A DNA stretch of 25,011 nt, taken from positions 1 to 25,011 of IMG/VR virus record IMGVR_UViG_3300037264_008105. The stretch is one strand, 5' to 3'. The translations under genes were made by a program, and so were the position numbers. Positions 7,238-14,184 of the stretch are shown one piece after another (the stretch's first letter is position 1; every line of letters starts with the position of its first letter). The notes below the pieces were generated by a model that was not told where the DNA came from, searched no databases, and was given only the letters and a program-made list of their open reading frames with translations. The DNA comes from a virus.

Positions 7238-7786
7238 TTACCTCAACGCCGCCGAGATGGCGTAGACGAAGATCTTGGCCGACACCCCGTAGTTGCCAGT
7301 GAACGGGCACTCGAGATCGAACATGTCCTCGAAGTCCGACATCACGTTGGATATGACCCTGATCTCCGGGAACTTGTAGCTGGACGTGCTGATTCTACCC
7401 GCGATGTCGGGGATCGGAAGGATGTCTCCGTTCGTGCCCGGAGCGATGTCCGTGACGAGCGGACGGAGACTGGCTCCGGGGCGGAGCTTCTCTGCCACCT
7501 TGAAGGTCCCGTCGCGGGTCATGATGAGCTGCGTAGGACCGCAACGGAAGACCTCGTCGTTGCTTAGCTGAAGCGTCACGACCGGCTCGTGCCGGCGCGT
7601 GACCCTCGCGCGGCGAGCTCGCGACGCCACGATGAGCCCAGCCATGGTGGCGCCAGCGACGGCTACAGGTCGGTGCGGTTCCTGGACCCCGAAGACGCGC
7701 GAGTCGACAGGCAGCTCCACAAGATCCCGAACAGCGACGTCCGAGCCGTCAATCAGCCGAATCTTCGTATCGCCGGCGATAGGCAC
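7238..7786 (-). CDS. Stand-alone Hint-fold protein lacking splicing residues
   Basis: A 182-residue protein starting at GTG; an in-frame TAA lies four codons upstream, so no longer version exists. The sequence follows intein/Hedgehog (Hint) blocks from end to end: PIAGDTKIRLIDGSDVAVRD (block A), a middle beta region, FRCGPTQLIMTRDGTFKVAE then KLRPGASLRPL (block B region), and MFDLECPFTGNYGVSAKIFV (block F) near the end. The splicing residues are replaced: the first Cys is Pro, the TxxH motif reads GPTQ, and the closing His-Asn reads Tyr-Ala. The protein is therefore probably a Hint fold reused for another purpose, perhaps structural or protein-binding. It lies between the intein-containing terminase and the head genes. 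The SD is weak, so the start is the least certain part. Confidence 0.7.
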   Translation of the reverse strand: MPIAGDTKIRLIDGSDVAVRDLVELPVDSRVFGVQEPHRPVAVAGATMAGLIVASRARRARVTRRHEPVVTLQLSNDEVFRCGPTQLIMTRDGTFKVAEKLRPGASLRPLVTDIAPGTNGDILPIPDIAGRISTSSYKFPEIRVISNVMSDFEDMFDLECPFTGNYGVSAKIFVYAISAALR

Positions 7787-7819
7787 GCGAGCAGCTTACC
7801 AACTCGCGAGTCCGCACTC

Positions 7820-10800
7820 CTAGAACGGAAGTCTCCCCAAGTAGCGGTTGAGCTTCTCCACTGACGCCGGGCGAGACCTAGGTTCGATCGTCGTGTTCGG
7901 CCCGAGTTCATCCGTGAGGCAGCAATGGGCTGCTGATGCCAGAGCGTCGGCCACATCGTTGCTTCCCGCAGATCCGTCCGGGTTCAGCTCACGGTGGTCG
8001 ATCTTGTCGGCCTTCATGTCGTGCTCGAGGCCGGCGAGTTCCTGGAAGAGCAGGACACGCCCCGCGGCCTGCTCGCGCGCGTGGCGATCCTCCCGGTTGA
8101 GATCGCGCAGGAGCGCCGGAGGCCACGGGAGCCGAATGCGACCCTCGTTGAACACCTGACGAAGATCGCGGTAGGGTTTGCTCGAACGCCTCGTGGACGT
8201 CTTCGTTGTGTTGAACCCGAGGTCGCGAAGCCGTTGAAGGTTGTCTTCCGACTGGAACGAGTCGCAGGAGATGAGCTTGATCTGGAAGCCGATCTTGCGA
8301 AGCCAGTCGATGAAGATGCGGATCTTCTTGAAGTCGACCGGCTCACCGTACTGCCCACCACGAAGCGCGACGTAGAAGTCGACCTCGATCGTCTTGACCG
8401 CCTCGGTCTCACCCACGTCCGCGCGGTCGTCATCGGACCGCCGCGACTCGAGCCTGTGCTCCGCGGCGTGCACCATGGCAAAGCCAACGCTGTCGCCGCC
8501 CTTCTTGCCGAACGCAAGGTCGATCGCGATGAATCGCGACGCCGCCGGGTGCCGGATCGGACAGAGCTTCCCCATGTCGACGCGCGTGACAAGCTCGTGA
8601 GAGTACGCTTCCTGGAGCCGCAGCTCAGACTTCTCGTAGCAGGGGAGTTCCTGCATCGAGAACGGGAACGGCAACTCGTCGTCGAGCGCCGCGTGGATCG
8701 CTTCGCGCCGCGGGAAGAATGGCATGAACGCGCCGGTCGGCACGTCGGCGATCGCCTGCAACGCGCTGTGGATGTCGTCCATGAAAGCGCGGTAGTGGAG
8801 CACCGGGACCTTGAGGGTCATGTTCTCGTCGAGGTCACCGTCAGCGTCCGCATCGATCGGCTCGACCAGCCACGTACCGTCGGACTGCTTGGTGACGCGA
8901 TCGACGATACGCGGGTCCGCCACCTCCGAACCGGAGAAGACCCGGAAGTAAGGGTCGCCGAGGTCAGCCCGGAAGCCGCGGTTGCGGTCGCGGTGGTACC
9001 CCTTGGGGTTGAACGCCCATCGAGGACCGCGGACCGTGAGGACGCCCTGCACGCCGCGTTTCTCTCGGACGCGGTTCTCGAGATAGTCGCTCGTCGTGCG
9101 TGTCTGCGAGACGTAGATCGCAACGCCGGGAATGTCGCCGCCTTCCTCCACGAAGCGCGCCTCGAGACGTCGGCTGACCTCCGCGACCAGCTCGCGCGCC
9201 TTGTTCGACGTGCCTTCACCTTGCTCGAAGTAGTTGAGCTCGTCACCTAGACAAGCGTACAGCGACCTCCCGATCGCGTGCAGTTTGGCCGAATTTGAGC
9301 AGCCGATCCCATTCGCGAAGACTAGGTGCGTACCTGGGACGTTGTACACGTCGTAAACGCGGCAGGAGCCTCGACGCTGAATTCGTGTGATGCGCGCCCA
9401 ACGAACTCGACGATCGCCGATTCGCGCGTCGGGAAGCTCTTGCGCACGAACCGAAGCCAGTGCTTTGCCTTCTTGTGATTGTTGCAGTCCGCACACGCCG
9501 TCACCACGTTCGTGACGATATTCGGCCCCATCATTGCGAACGGAATCAAGTGGTCGATCTGCCACCGCGTCCCAACCAGCGGCGCGCAGCAATAGATGCA
9601 CGTCATCGCGAGTTCGGAGATGATCCACTCGAGCTGCGCCATCGTAAGCGTGTTCGGGAGATGTAGCCGCGTTGCTTTGGTCCTGGCCTTCCAGTACTTG
9701 ACGCGCAGCGGATTCTTCCGGTTGGCCTCGCGCGATAGCGCGTTTAGACGCGCGCGGTTCGCCCGCCTGTACCGCCGTTGCGTGTTGCGATGCTTCTCCG
9801 CATAGCCCGAGTCGACGCGCAGCCGAGGCTTCGTGATCTTGTGCCAGCGAATAGACGCGCGCTGAATCAACGACGCCTGATTCTTCGCATAGTAGCGATG
9901 CCACCGCTCGGCGACCTTCGCACGCAGGACCGGATCGGTCGAGCGGCGCCGATCCCTCTCTTGGAATTTCTCCGGGTCCGCCTTCCTTGCTTCCACTATG
10001 TAGGCCACTTCGCAGCGCCGGCACCATGACCGCAAGCGACCGCCAGCGCGCAGGCCAAAATCGCCGCGCGGCTTCAACGTCTTGCAGCGTGTACAGCGGC
10101 CCATCCCCCGAGGCGGCGGGACCCGTTTCAGCACTTTGGTCCGATGGTAGCGCGCGCTGTTGTTCAACTTGACGCAGCTCTTGCATCGCGCCTTGTTGCG
10201 CAGGTAGAACTCCGACGCGCGCGTCTCTCTGCACGTCTTGCAACACGGCGACATAGTCGCCTTCGCGGAGTTCTCCGAGCGGGAGCATCTCGGCTTGGAC
10301 TCGTCCTTCGATGACGGGGGTCGTTTTCCTAACCGCGGCGAACTCATGTGTCTCCGTTGCAGAGACACAATAACCATTCACAAGCTCTAGGTCAAAAACT
10401 GTTTTGACGCCAGAGAACGCGACGCCCTCGTACGCAGACTCACGCACGCCAGCCGCATCGAAGGTAAGCACCTTTGTAGAAGCATCAGCGAGCACCTCGA
10501 TTGGGACATCGCCCACCGGGGTCGTGATGAGCGTACCCTCTGCGACACAGCCGACCATGATCTCGACCGGCTTCGACTCCCACCGAATGTACTCGACGCC
10601 GTGCGGGAGCGGCGGGAACCGATCCTTGAAGAAGGGCGACGGCTCGATGAAGACATGCTTCAACTCCTCGAAGCCGACCTGCTTCACCATCTTCTTCGAG
10701 ACCGCGTAGAGGCCGAAGTAGATGCGCGATTTCGCCTGGAGCCCGTAGAAGGACGACGGCTCGCGCAGGCAGAACAAACGCGTGAGCTTGTAGGCAAGTA

Positions 10801-11254
10801 TCGCGCACGCCGCGAAGGACTTCCCGATCGAGCTCGCGCCCGTGAGGATCACCTCGTAGATCCCACCTGTCGGATCGCATGCCGCGAGTATGTGAGGCCG
10901 AAGTGCCGGGTAAAGCTCTCGACCGACATGTCGAATGTACTCCTCGCTGTCGAGGAACTCAGCGGGCGACGGTGGAACGATCTCGTAGTCCGCCGCGTAG
11001 ATCGCTTCCTGGAGGTTGCGGTCGCACTTGCCCTGCTGCATCTGCGGCTCGAAGACGTTGCGGATCAGCCAGTCGCGCGCGATCGATGGCAGCCCATTCC
11101 AGACGCCGAGCGACCCAGCTTGGATCGTCTCGAGCGCGCGCCCCATGCGGTCCTGTGCAAGCTGCGTGTCGAGAGCCCCGAACGGCGACACGACCGGGGC
11201 CGGAACGATCAGCTTGTCGTCCTCATCGACTTCGTCGTCCTCGTCGTCTAGCAC
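7820..11254 (-). CDS. Terminase large subunit, split by an intein
   Basis: The precursor is 1,144 residues from the GTG at 11254, chosen because AGAGGA lies 4-5 bases upstream; a GTG at 11314 would add 20 residues but has a poor SD. The N-extein (1-235) contains the Walker A loop GASSIGKS (139-146). The intein is residues 236-654. The C-extein begins SAKLHAIG and has a Walker B-like ACLGDEL (D671, E672), then the RuvC-like nuclease: FIAIDLAFGKKGGDS (D912), ISCDSF (D998) and KIDH...SNDVADAL (D1100, D1103). After splicing the protein would be about 725 residues. It would cut concatemers and power DNA into the head through the portal. The intein separates the ATPase Walker A and B motifs, so packaging should depend on splicing. 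Confidence 0.88.
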   Translation of the reverse strand: MLDDEDDEVDEDDKLIVPAPVVSPFGALDTQLAQDRMGRALETIQAGSLGVWNGLPSIARDWLIRNVFEPQMQQGKCDRNLQEAIYAADYEIVPPSPAEFLDSEEYIRHVGRELYPALRPHILAACDPTGGIYEVILTGASSIGKSFAACAILAYKLTRLFCLREPSSFYGLQAKSRIYFGLYAVSKKMVKQVGFEELKHVFIEPSPFFKDRFPPLPHGVEYIRWESKPVEIMVGCVAEGTLITTPVGDVPIEVLADASTKVLTFDAAGVRESAYEGVAFSGVKTVFDLELVNGYCVSATETHEFAAVRKTTPVIEGRVQAEMLPLGELREGDYVAVLQDVQRDARVGVLPAQQGAMQELRQVEQQRALPSDQSAETGPAASGDGPLYTLQDVEAARRFWPARWRSLAVMVPALRSGLHSGSKEGGPGEIPREGSAPLDRSGPACEGRRAVASLLCEESGVVDSARVYSLAQDHEASAARRLGLCGEASQHATAVQAGEPRASKRAIARGQPEESAARQVLEGQDQSNAATSPEHAYDGAARVDHLRTRDDVHLLLRAAGWDAVADRPLDSVRNDGAEYRHERGDGVCGLQQSQEGKALASVRAQELPDARIGDRRVRWARITRIQRRGSCRVYDVYNVPGTHLVFANGIGCSNSAKLHAIGRSLYACLGDELNYFEQGEGTSNKARELVAEVSRRLEARFVEEGGDIPGVAIYVSQTRTTSDYLENRVREKRGVQGVLTVRGPRWAFNPKGYHRDRNRGFRADLGDPYFRVFSGSEVADPRIVDRVTKQSDGTWLVEPIDADADGDLDENMTLKVPVLHYRAFMDDIHSALQAIADVPTGAFMPFFPRREAIHAALDDELPFPFSMQELPCYEKSELRLQEAYSHELVTRVDMGKLCPIRHPAASRFIAIDLAFGKKGGDSVGFAMVHAAEHRLESRRSDDDRADVGETEAVKTIEVDFYVALRGGQYGEPVDFKKIRIFIDWLRKIGFQIKLISCDSFQSEDNLQRLRDLGFNTTKTSTRRSSKPYRDLRQVFNEGRIRLPWPPALLRDLNREDRHAREQAAGRVLLFQELAGLEHDMKADKIDHRELNPDGSAGSNDVADALASAAHCCLTDELGPNTTIEPRSRPASVEKLNRYLGRLPF
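9293..10549 (-). mobile_element. Intein in the terminase (Hint-N and Hint-C)
   Basis: 419 codons. The first residue is Cys in CVAEGTLITTPVGDVPIEVL. Block B is YCVSATETHEF (TxxH present), and the N-terminal splicing domain closes with GELREGDYVAV. The C-terminal block is RVYDVYNVPGTHLVFANGIG followed by CSN, then Ser as the first C-extein residue. The penultimate residue is Ser, not the usual His, which occurs in some active inteins. Between the two halves the frame stays open for about 285 codons with no recognisable domain; the same DNA encodes an HNH protein in another frame. Splicing activity is inferred from intact Cys1, TxxH and terminal Asn. Confidence 0.88.
9322..10254 (-). CDS. HNH endonuclease nested in alternate frame of intein
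   Basis: 310 residues in the +1 frame relative to the intein. The ATG at 10254 (MSPCCKTCRET) has GAAGG five bases upstream, formed by the codons for the intein's REGD; an ATG at 10377 in the same frame would add 41 residues without Cys motifs. Two zinc ribbons come first (CKTC...CKSC, and CTRC...CRRC), then a long basic helical region, then the HNH core: CIYCCAPLVGTRWQIDHLIP, ending CADCNNHKKAKHW, at about residues 219-265. The HNH pattern and zinc pairs lie in this frame, while the intein frame has no motif here. It fits a homing endonuclease for the intein site. The gene ends 29 bases before the intein end. Confidence 0.75.
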   Translation of the reverse strand: MSPCCKTCRETRASEFYLRNKARCKSCVKLNNSARYHRTKVLKRVPPPRGMGRCTRCKTLKPRGDFGLRAGGRLRSWCRRCEVAYIVEARKADPEKFQERDRRRSTDPVLRAKVAERWHRYYAKNQASLIQRASIRWHKITKPRLRVDSGYAEKHRNTQRRYRRANRARLNALSREANRKNPLRVKYWKARTKATRLHLPNTLTMAQLEWIISELAMTCIYCCAPLVGTRWQIDHLIPFAMMGPNIVTNVVTACADCNNHKKAKHWLRFVRKSFPTRESAIVEFVGRASHEFSVEAPAAFTTCTTSQVRT

Positions 11255-11658
11255 TGCGTCCTCTGGAACTGCGCCTGCGAGAAGGGGTCCTCGACCTTCC
11301 AGTCGAGCAGCCACTCCGTCGTGCCCTGGAAGACGGTGTGCGGCGGCGCCGGCAGGATCTTACCGTAGCGCTCGAGGTCTTCCCACGTCGCGCGTCCGGT
11401 CAGGACCAAGCGACGTGCAGTTGTGTAGCAGGTCCGGCAGAGCCCGCGGATCTCCGTCGCGCGGACGCAAGCAGGAACGAGGCAGTCGGATGCTGGCGGC
11501 TTGCGCGCTACCTGCACAGCGACCTTCTGGATCGCACAGTCAGCCTGCCGTGCCATCACCCCCACCTCGTAGAGCTGTCGCTTCTCACGGTCTTCCTTCG
11601 GCTCACCACGACGCAGCTCTACCGCCTGTCGGCGTGCTCGTTTTTCATCCGCATCCAT
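11248..11658 (-). CDS. Small zinc-finger-like protein before terminase
   Basis: A 136-residue protein. The ATG at 11658 has AGGG about eight bases upstream. A basic helical N-terminus leads to DCLVPACVRATEIRGLCRTC, then YTTARRLVLTGRATW and a short ERYGKILP segment. The 'C....C.......GLC..C' arrangement is a four-Cys zinc site of the type found in small phage and bacterial DNA-binding proteins. The gene ends seven bases into the chosen terminase start, so the two are coupled. A small subunit of terminase would be expected at this place, but no HTH domain typical of TerS is visible, so I leave the role open. Confidence 0.6.
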   Translation of the reverse strand: MDADEKRARRQAVELRRGEPKEDREKRQLYEVGVMARQADCAIQKVAVQVARKPPASDCLVPACVRATEIRGLCRTCYTTARRLVLTGRATWEDLERYGKILPAPPHTVFQGTTEWLLDWKVEDPFSQAQFQRTQC

Positions 11659-11905
11659 GTATCTGCCCTACCCACTTTTCTACCTCAATCCGTGCTTCTC
11701 ACCCCCAAAGGGGGTAGATGATGCTTGTTGTAGATGTAGAACACATTTAGGCTACAGCGCATGCTAACCGCTTTGGCTGCATTGAACCTACCACCAACGG
11801 CATCAGATTCTACACCACAGCGCAACGAGTTACAACCGCGGAGCCACCAATCGCAAAACGCACTAACTAAGACCCAACATGACGCGACGCGGTAGCAACC
11901 TTACC
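11659..11905. other. Non-coding gap with short GC hairpin
   Basis: 247 bases between two leftward genes with no supported gene. It contains a perfect hairpin at 11701-11715 (ACCCCC, AAA loop, GGGGGT on the plus strand) in the leader of the 11248-11658 gene, and several GTAGAT/GTAGAA words at 11715-11740. No T-run follows the hairpin, so it is not a clear terminator. A promoter for the terminase block should lie here; TTGAGG-17-CAGATA just upstream of the ATG is only a weak candidate. Confidence 0.45.
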
Positions 11906-12226
11906 TTAACCCAACGACTTGATCGTGAGGAAAACTCGACTCGGATGCGGGACGCGACCGTTGTTCATCTGCTGGAGAAGCTCTTTATGCGCGTTGAGCA
12001 GACGCTCACGACGGCTGCCATCCATATCGGCCTCGAGCTTGTGCACCGTGCAGAGGAAACCGATGCGCTTTTGGGTCCCGGCGTTAGGGGCTAGGAAGAC
12101 GAACTCTGCCCAGAGTGGCGCGCGCCCGCACGATCGTCGCTCGCATTGAGCGGTTTCGGAAGTGTCGGGTGCGGGCTCACCGTCGGGCACGAACTTCTTC
12201 CTCTTGCGGTACCTACCGCGGCTCAT
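11906..12226 (-). CDS. Small hypothetical protein
   Basis: A 106-residue protein. The N-terminus is very basic (MSRGRYRKRKKF), followed by an acidic linker, then CERRSCGRAPLWAEFVFLAP and FLCTVHKLEADMDG, giving a Cys-Cys...Cys-His set that could bind zinc. The C-terminal part is helical. I do not recognise it. Its SD (AGGTAG) lies within the 3' arm of the hairpin at 12229-12251, so translation may be regulated by RNA folding. Order suggests it follows the 12273-12935 gene on the same transcript. Confidence 0.6.
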   Translation of the reverse strand: MSRGRYRKRKKFVPDGEPAPDTSETAQCERRSCGRAPLWAEFVFLAPNAGTQKRIGFLCTVHKLEADMDGSRRERLLNAHKELLQQMNNGRVPHPSRVFLTIKSLG

Positions 12227-12228
12227 GG

Positions 12229-12251
12229 TGCTACCTGGGTAGATAGTAGCA
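12229..12251 (-). promoter_or_regulatory. Hairpin covering the SD of the 11906-12226 gene
   Basis: In the leftward RNA, GTAGCA (12234-12229) can pair with TGCTAC (12251-12246) across an 11-base loop. The SD AGGTAG (12236-12231) is half inside the arm and the ATG is three bases beyond. Pairing would hinder ribosome access. The stem is only six pairs, so the effect is uncertain. Confidence 0.4.
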
Positions 12252-12272
12252 TAACCTTTTTGGGGCCACGAC

Positions 12273-12935
12273 TTAGAGCAGATCCATGCCCTGGTCGCGC
12301 GCTTCGCGCGCCGCCTTCTTCGCTGCGCGCTTGGCCTCCTGGTCCTTCCACTCCGCGAGCCGCTCCCGAACGCGCCACGCCTCGAGCGTCACGTGCGGCG
12401 CCCCGGTGTCGGACTCGACCTGGCCGGCGCAGTCCGAGCACGAGAAGACACGGATCTCGCCGGTGACGACGCCGTCCGGGCTCGTGAGCTCGCGCTCGAA
12501 GACGACCGTTGGCTCCGCCTCGCAGTGCTCGCACTCGGTCGGGTAGTCGGGCTCGGCGTGGTTGGAGGTCCCGCGGATCGTGAAGAAGCTCGGCGTGAGA
12601 CCGTGCTTCTCGATCCACGCGCGGAGCACCTTCGCCATGTCCTGCTCGAGCTCGGCCTTCGCTTCCTTGCTGGGGCCGCTCGGCCAGCCGTCCGCGAGAT
12701 CGTCGCCCACCTGCTCGAACGCGATGTCGGCAAGCCGCTCGAGAAAGGAGTCGGCGCTGCACAGCGTGGAGTCCTGCACATCGAGGATCTCCGCTTTCTT
12801 CCCGACGAAGTAGCGGGTGCCGGGCTGAATCCCTTCCTCGTCGGGGCCGTGCGCGATCGCCTCCTCACGGGTCGCGAACTCAGCGGAGCTGGTCCACATC
12901 TCCTCGTCCGTCGAGACGAGCCAGGCTTCTTTCAC
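12273..12935 (-). CDS. Conserved phage protein with zinc-ribbon C-terminus
   Basis: A 220-residue protein starting at GTG, preceded by a near-perfect SD (AAGGAGG) at seven bases; the start overlaps the previous stop (GTGA). The first part (AWLVSTDEEMWTSSAEFATR, EEAIAHG, then GTRYFVGK) and the helical middle (FLERLADIAFEQVGDDLADG ... LRAWIEKHGLTPSFFTI) match a phage family of unknown function I know from its 'W..S..E.W......TREEAI' opening and 'W..KH.L.P.FF.I' end. Here it continues into a Cys ribbon (CEHCE...FSCSDC) and a Lys/Arg/Ala-rich helical tail, which look like an added domain. The function is not known. Confidence 0.7.
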   Translation of the reverse strand: MKEAWLVSTDEEMWTSSAEFATREEAIAHGPDEEGIQPGTRYFVGKKAEILDVQDSTLCSADSFLERLADIAFEQVGDDLADGWPSGPSKEAKAELEQDMAKVLRAWIEKHGLTPSFFTIRGTSNHAEPDYPTECEHCEAEPTVVFERELTSPDGVVTGEIRVFSCSDCAGQVESDTGAPHVTLEAWRVRERLAEWKDQEAKRAAKKAAREARDQGMDLL

Positions 12936-13114
12936 AGGGTGGCCTCCTTGGGTAACGCGACCACGGTGATCGCGCAGAGCTGCGCGCGGTAGTGGTCCAC
13001 GGTGTCGTCTACGTGCACCGAGCATACCTTGCGACGGAGCATCGGTTCGGGCAAGCGCTCGACCACGACACAGGACGTCGCGTCGAGCGGGCACTCGGTT
13101 ACTTCGCACTTCAC
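12932..13114 (-). CDS. Small Cys/His protein
   Basis: A 60-residue protein. GTG start with AAGGGG about six bases upstream; the stop overlaps the next gene (GTGA). KCEVTECPLDATSC and RRKVCSVHVDDTVDHYR give a plausible C..C...C..H zinc site. It is the first gene after the promoter at 13137-13166, with an expected leader of about 16 bases. No family is recognised. Confidence 0.65.
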   Translation of the reverse strand: MKCEVTECPLDATSCVVVERLPEPMLRRKVCSVHVDDTVDHYRAQLCAITVVALPKEATL

Positions 13115-13136
13115 GGAGCGCCCCTTCCAGTCTTAG

Positions 13137-13170
13137 ATAATACCGCCTGTCGATGCGGCACGTCAAGTTA
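13137..13170 (-). promoter_or_regulatory. Strong leftward promoter, conserved motif copy
   Basis: Read leftward: TTGACG (13166-13161), an 18-base spacer and TATTAT (13142-13137). The block from TAACTT (13170) to TATTAT matches the one at 709-742 at 26 of 34 positions, and its last 16 bases, CGACAGGCGGTATTAT, recur exactly at 14883-14898 on the other strand. It would drive the leftward genes from 13114. Confidence 0.7.
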
Positions 13171-13210
13171 CCTCTTCCCGTGCGCCGCGATCCACTGCTA
13201 TGCTTCGAGC

Positions 13211-13858
13211 ATGTCACAGGCGCCTATCTACTTGGAAGCCGAAATCGCGAGCCTCCCGGTTCTCTCGGCGCGGCTCAAGTGCGACGTCACCAAGCACGAG
13301 CTCAAGGCGTTCGTGCGAGTGGCGCCGGGCGAGAGCATGCTCCGCGTCGCCTACCGTCGGTGGCGTCGTCTTCTCGACGAGCTGTGGTTCGAGGTCTGCG
13401 CGCGGTGGCGCGACTTCCGCGCGTTCATCATGGACGTGGGGCTGCCGGAGAAGGCGGACGCGGTGCTCGGGCGCGTCGATGTTCTGGAGTCGCTCCGCCC
13501 CGGCAACGCTCGCTGGATCGCCGCCGAACACCGGATGGCGCAGGCATGGGCCGGTGCCCTGGCAAGGCGCCGCACCCGTCGCTTCGCCCCTGACGATCCG
13601 CTCATGACGCTCAACGAGCTCGGCGACCGCTACGGTGTCTCCCATGGGAAGGTGAACCGCCGGCGCTTCTCGACGGCGGCGGGCGGCTACACGAACCGAC
13701 AGGTCTTCGGGCTCGACCCGCTACCGATGAAGGACCCTAGGAACCCGCCCCGCGCCCCGCGCAAGCCGTACGTGAAGAAGGAACCGGAGCCGCCGCGGCC
13801 CGTACAGCCTGTGCGCCGCCGCGACGACTGGATCGGGCAGCTCGCCGTCGAGTTCTAG
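13211..13858 (+). CDS. 'VC.RW...RW' family protein with HTH tail
   Basis: A 215-residue protein. The ATG at 13211 is the first that gives sensible protein sequence; upstream in-frame residues overlap the opposite-strand promoter. Residues about 55-125 follow a pattern I know from phage proteins linked to HNH/AP2-type genes: FEVCARWRDFRAFIMDVGLP, then LGRVDVLESLRPGNARWIAA and EHRMAQAW. Next is an HTH-like LMTLNELGDRYGVSHGKVNR, then a Pro/Lys/Arg-rich tail. The protein at 13855-14184 shares the VCARW...F...D.G..P...P...RW layout. Function in the family is not known to me; DNA binding is likely. SD is weak. Confidence 0.65.
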   Translation: MSQAPIYLEAEIASLPVLSARLKCDVTKHELKAFVRVAPGESMLRVAYRRWRRLLDELWFEVCARWRDFRAFIMDVGLPEKADAVLGRVDVLESLRPGNARWIAAEHRMAQAWAGALARRRTRRFAPDDPLMTLNELGDRYGVSHGKVNRRRFSTAAGGYTNRQVFGLDPLPMKDPRNPPRAPRKPYVKKEPEPPRPVQPVRRRDDWIGQLAVEF

Positions 13859-14184
13859 ACTGCCGCGCGCTCGACGCGCTGCGCGGCGACTTCGGCGGGG
13901 AGCCCCCATCGCACACGGCCCGGACGGAAGTCGCCTTCGTTGTTCCTGCGGACGAGGACGTAGCCCTTCCTCGGGCGTGCGCCGAGGTCGGAGAGGAACG
14001 TCTCGAAGGACGTCCGCCAGCGCGCGCACACCTTCGCGCCACGTTCGCCTGCGCTCGAGTAGCCCGGCGCCTTCGGCTGCTCGCAGCGCGCGATCATGCT
14101 CTGCCACACGCGGTACTCGGGGTGATCCGCCTTGCGGTGCGCCGCGCGGCTCCCCGGCTTCCTGCCGCTTCCGATTCCACCCAT
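13855..14184 (-). CDS. 'VC.RW...RW' family protein, compact form
   Basis: A 109-residue protein, opposite in direction to the gene at 13211-13858, with the two stop codons sharing CTAG. It is closer to the family pattern: PEYRVWQSMIARCEQPK, then GERGAKVCARWRTSFETFLS, DLGARPRKGYVLVRRNNEGD and FRPGRVRWGLPAEV. In many relatives the middle reads 'LDRID..G.Y.P.N.RW'; here LVRRNNEGDFRPGRVRW replaces it. I infer a nucleic-acid-binding, perhaps mobile, protein. ATG is fused to the previous stop (TGATG). Confidence 0.65.
   Translation of the reverse strand: MGGIGSGRKPGSRAAHRKADHPEYRVWQSMIARCEQPKAPGYSSAGERGAKVCARWRTSFETFLSDLGARPRKGYVLVRRNNEGDFRPGRVRWGLPAEVAAQRVERAAV

Noticed and set aside
9322-10254. 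HNH expressed as a frameshift product of the terminase intein
   Set aside because: A good internal SD and ATG sit at the start of the HNH frame and I see no slippery sequence; internal initiation is simpler. Frameshifting is not excluded.
11701-11715. Intrinsic terminator at the CCCCC-AAA-GGGGG hairpin
   Set aside because: No run of T follows on either strand, so only a hairpin is reported.
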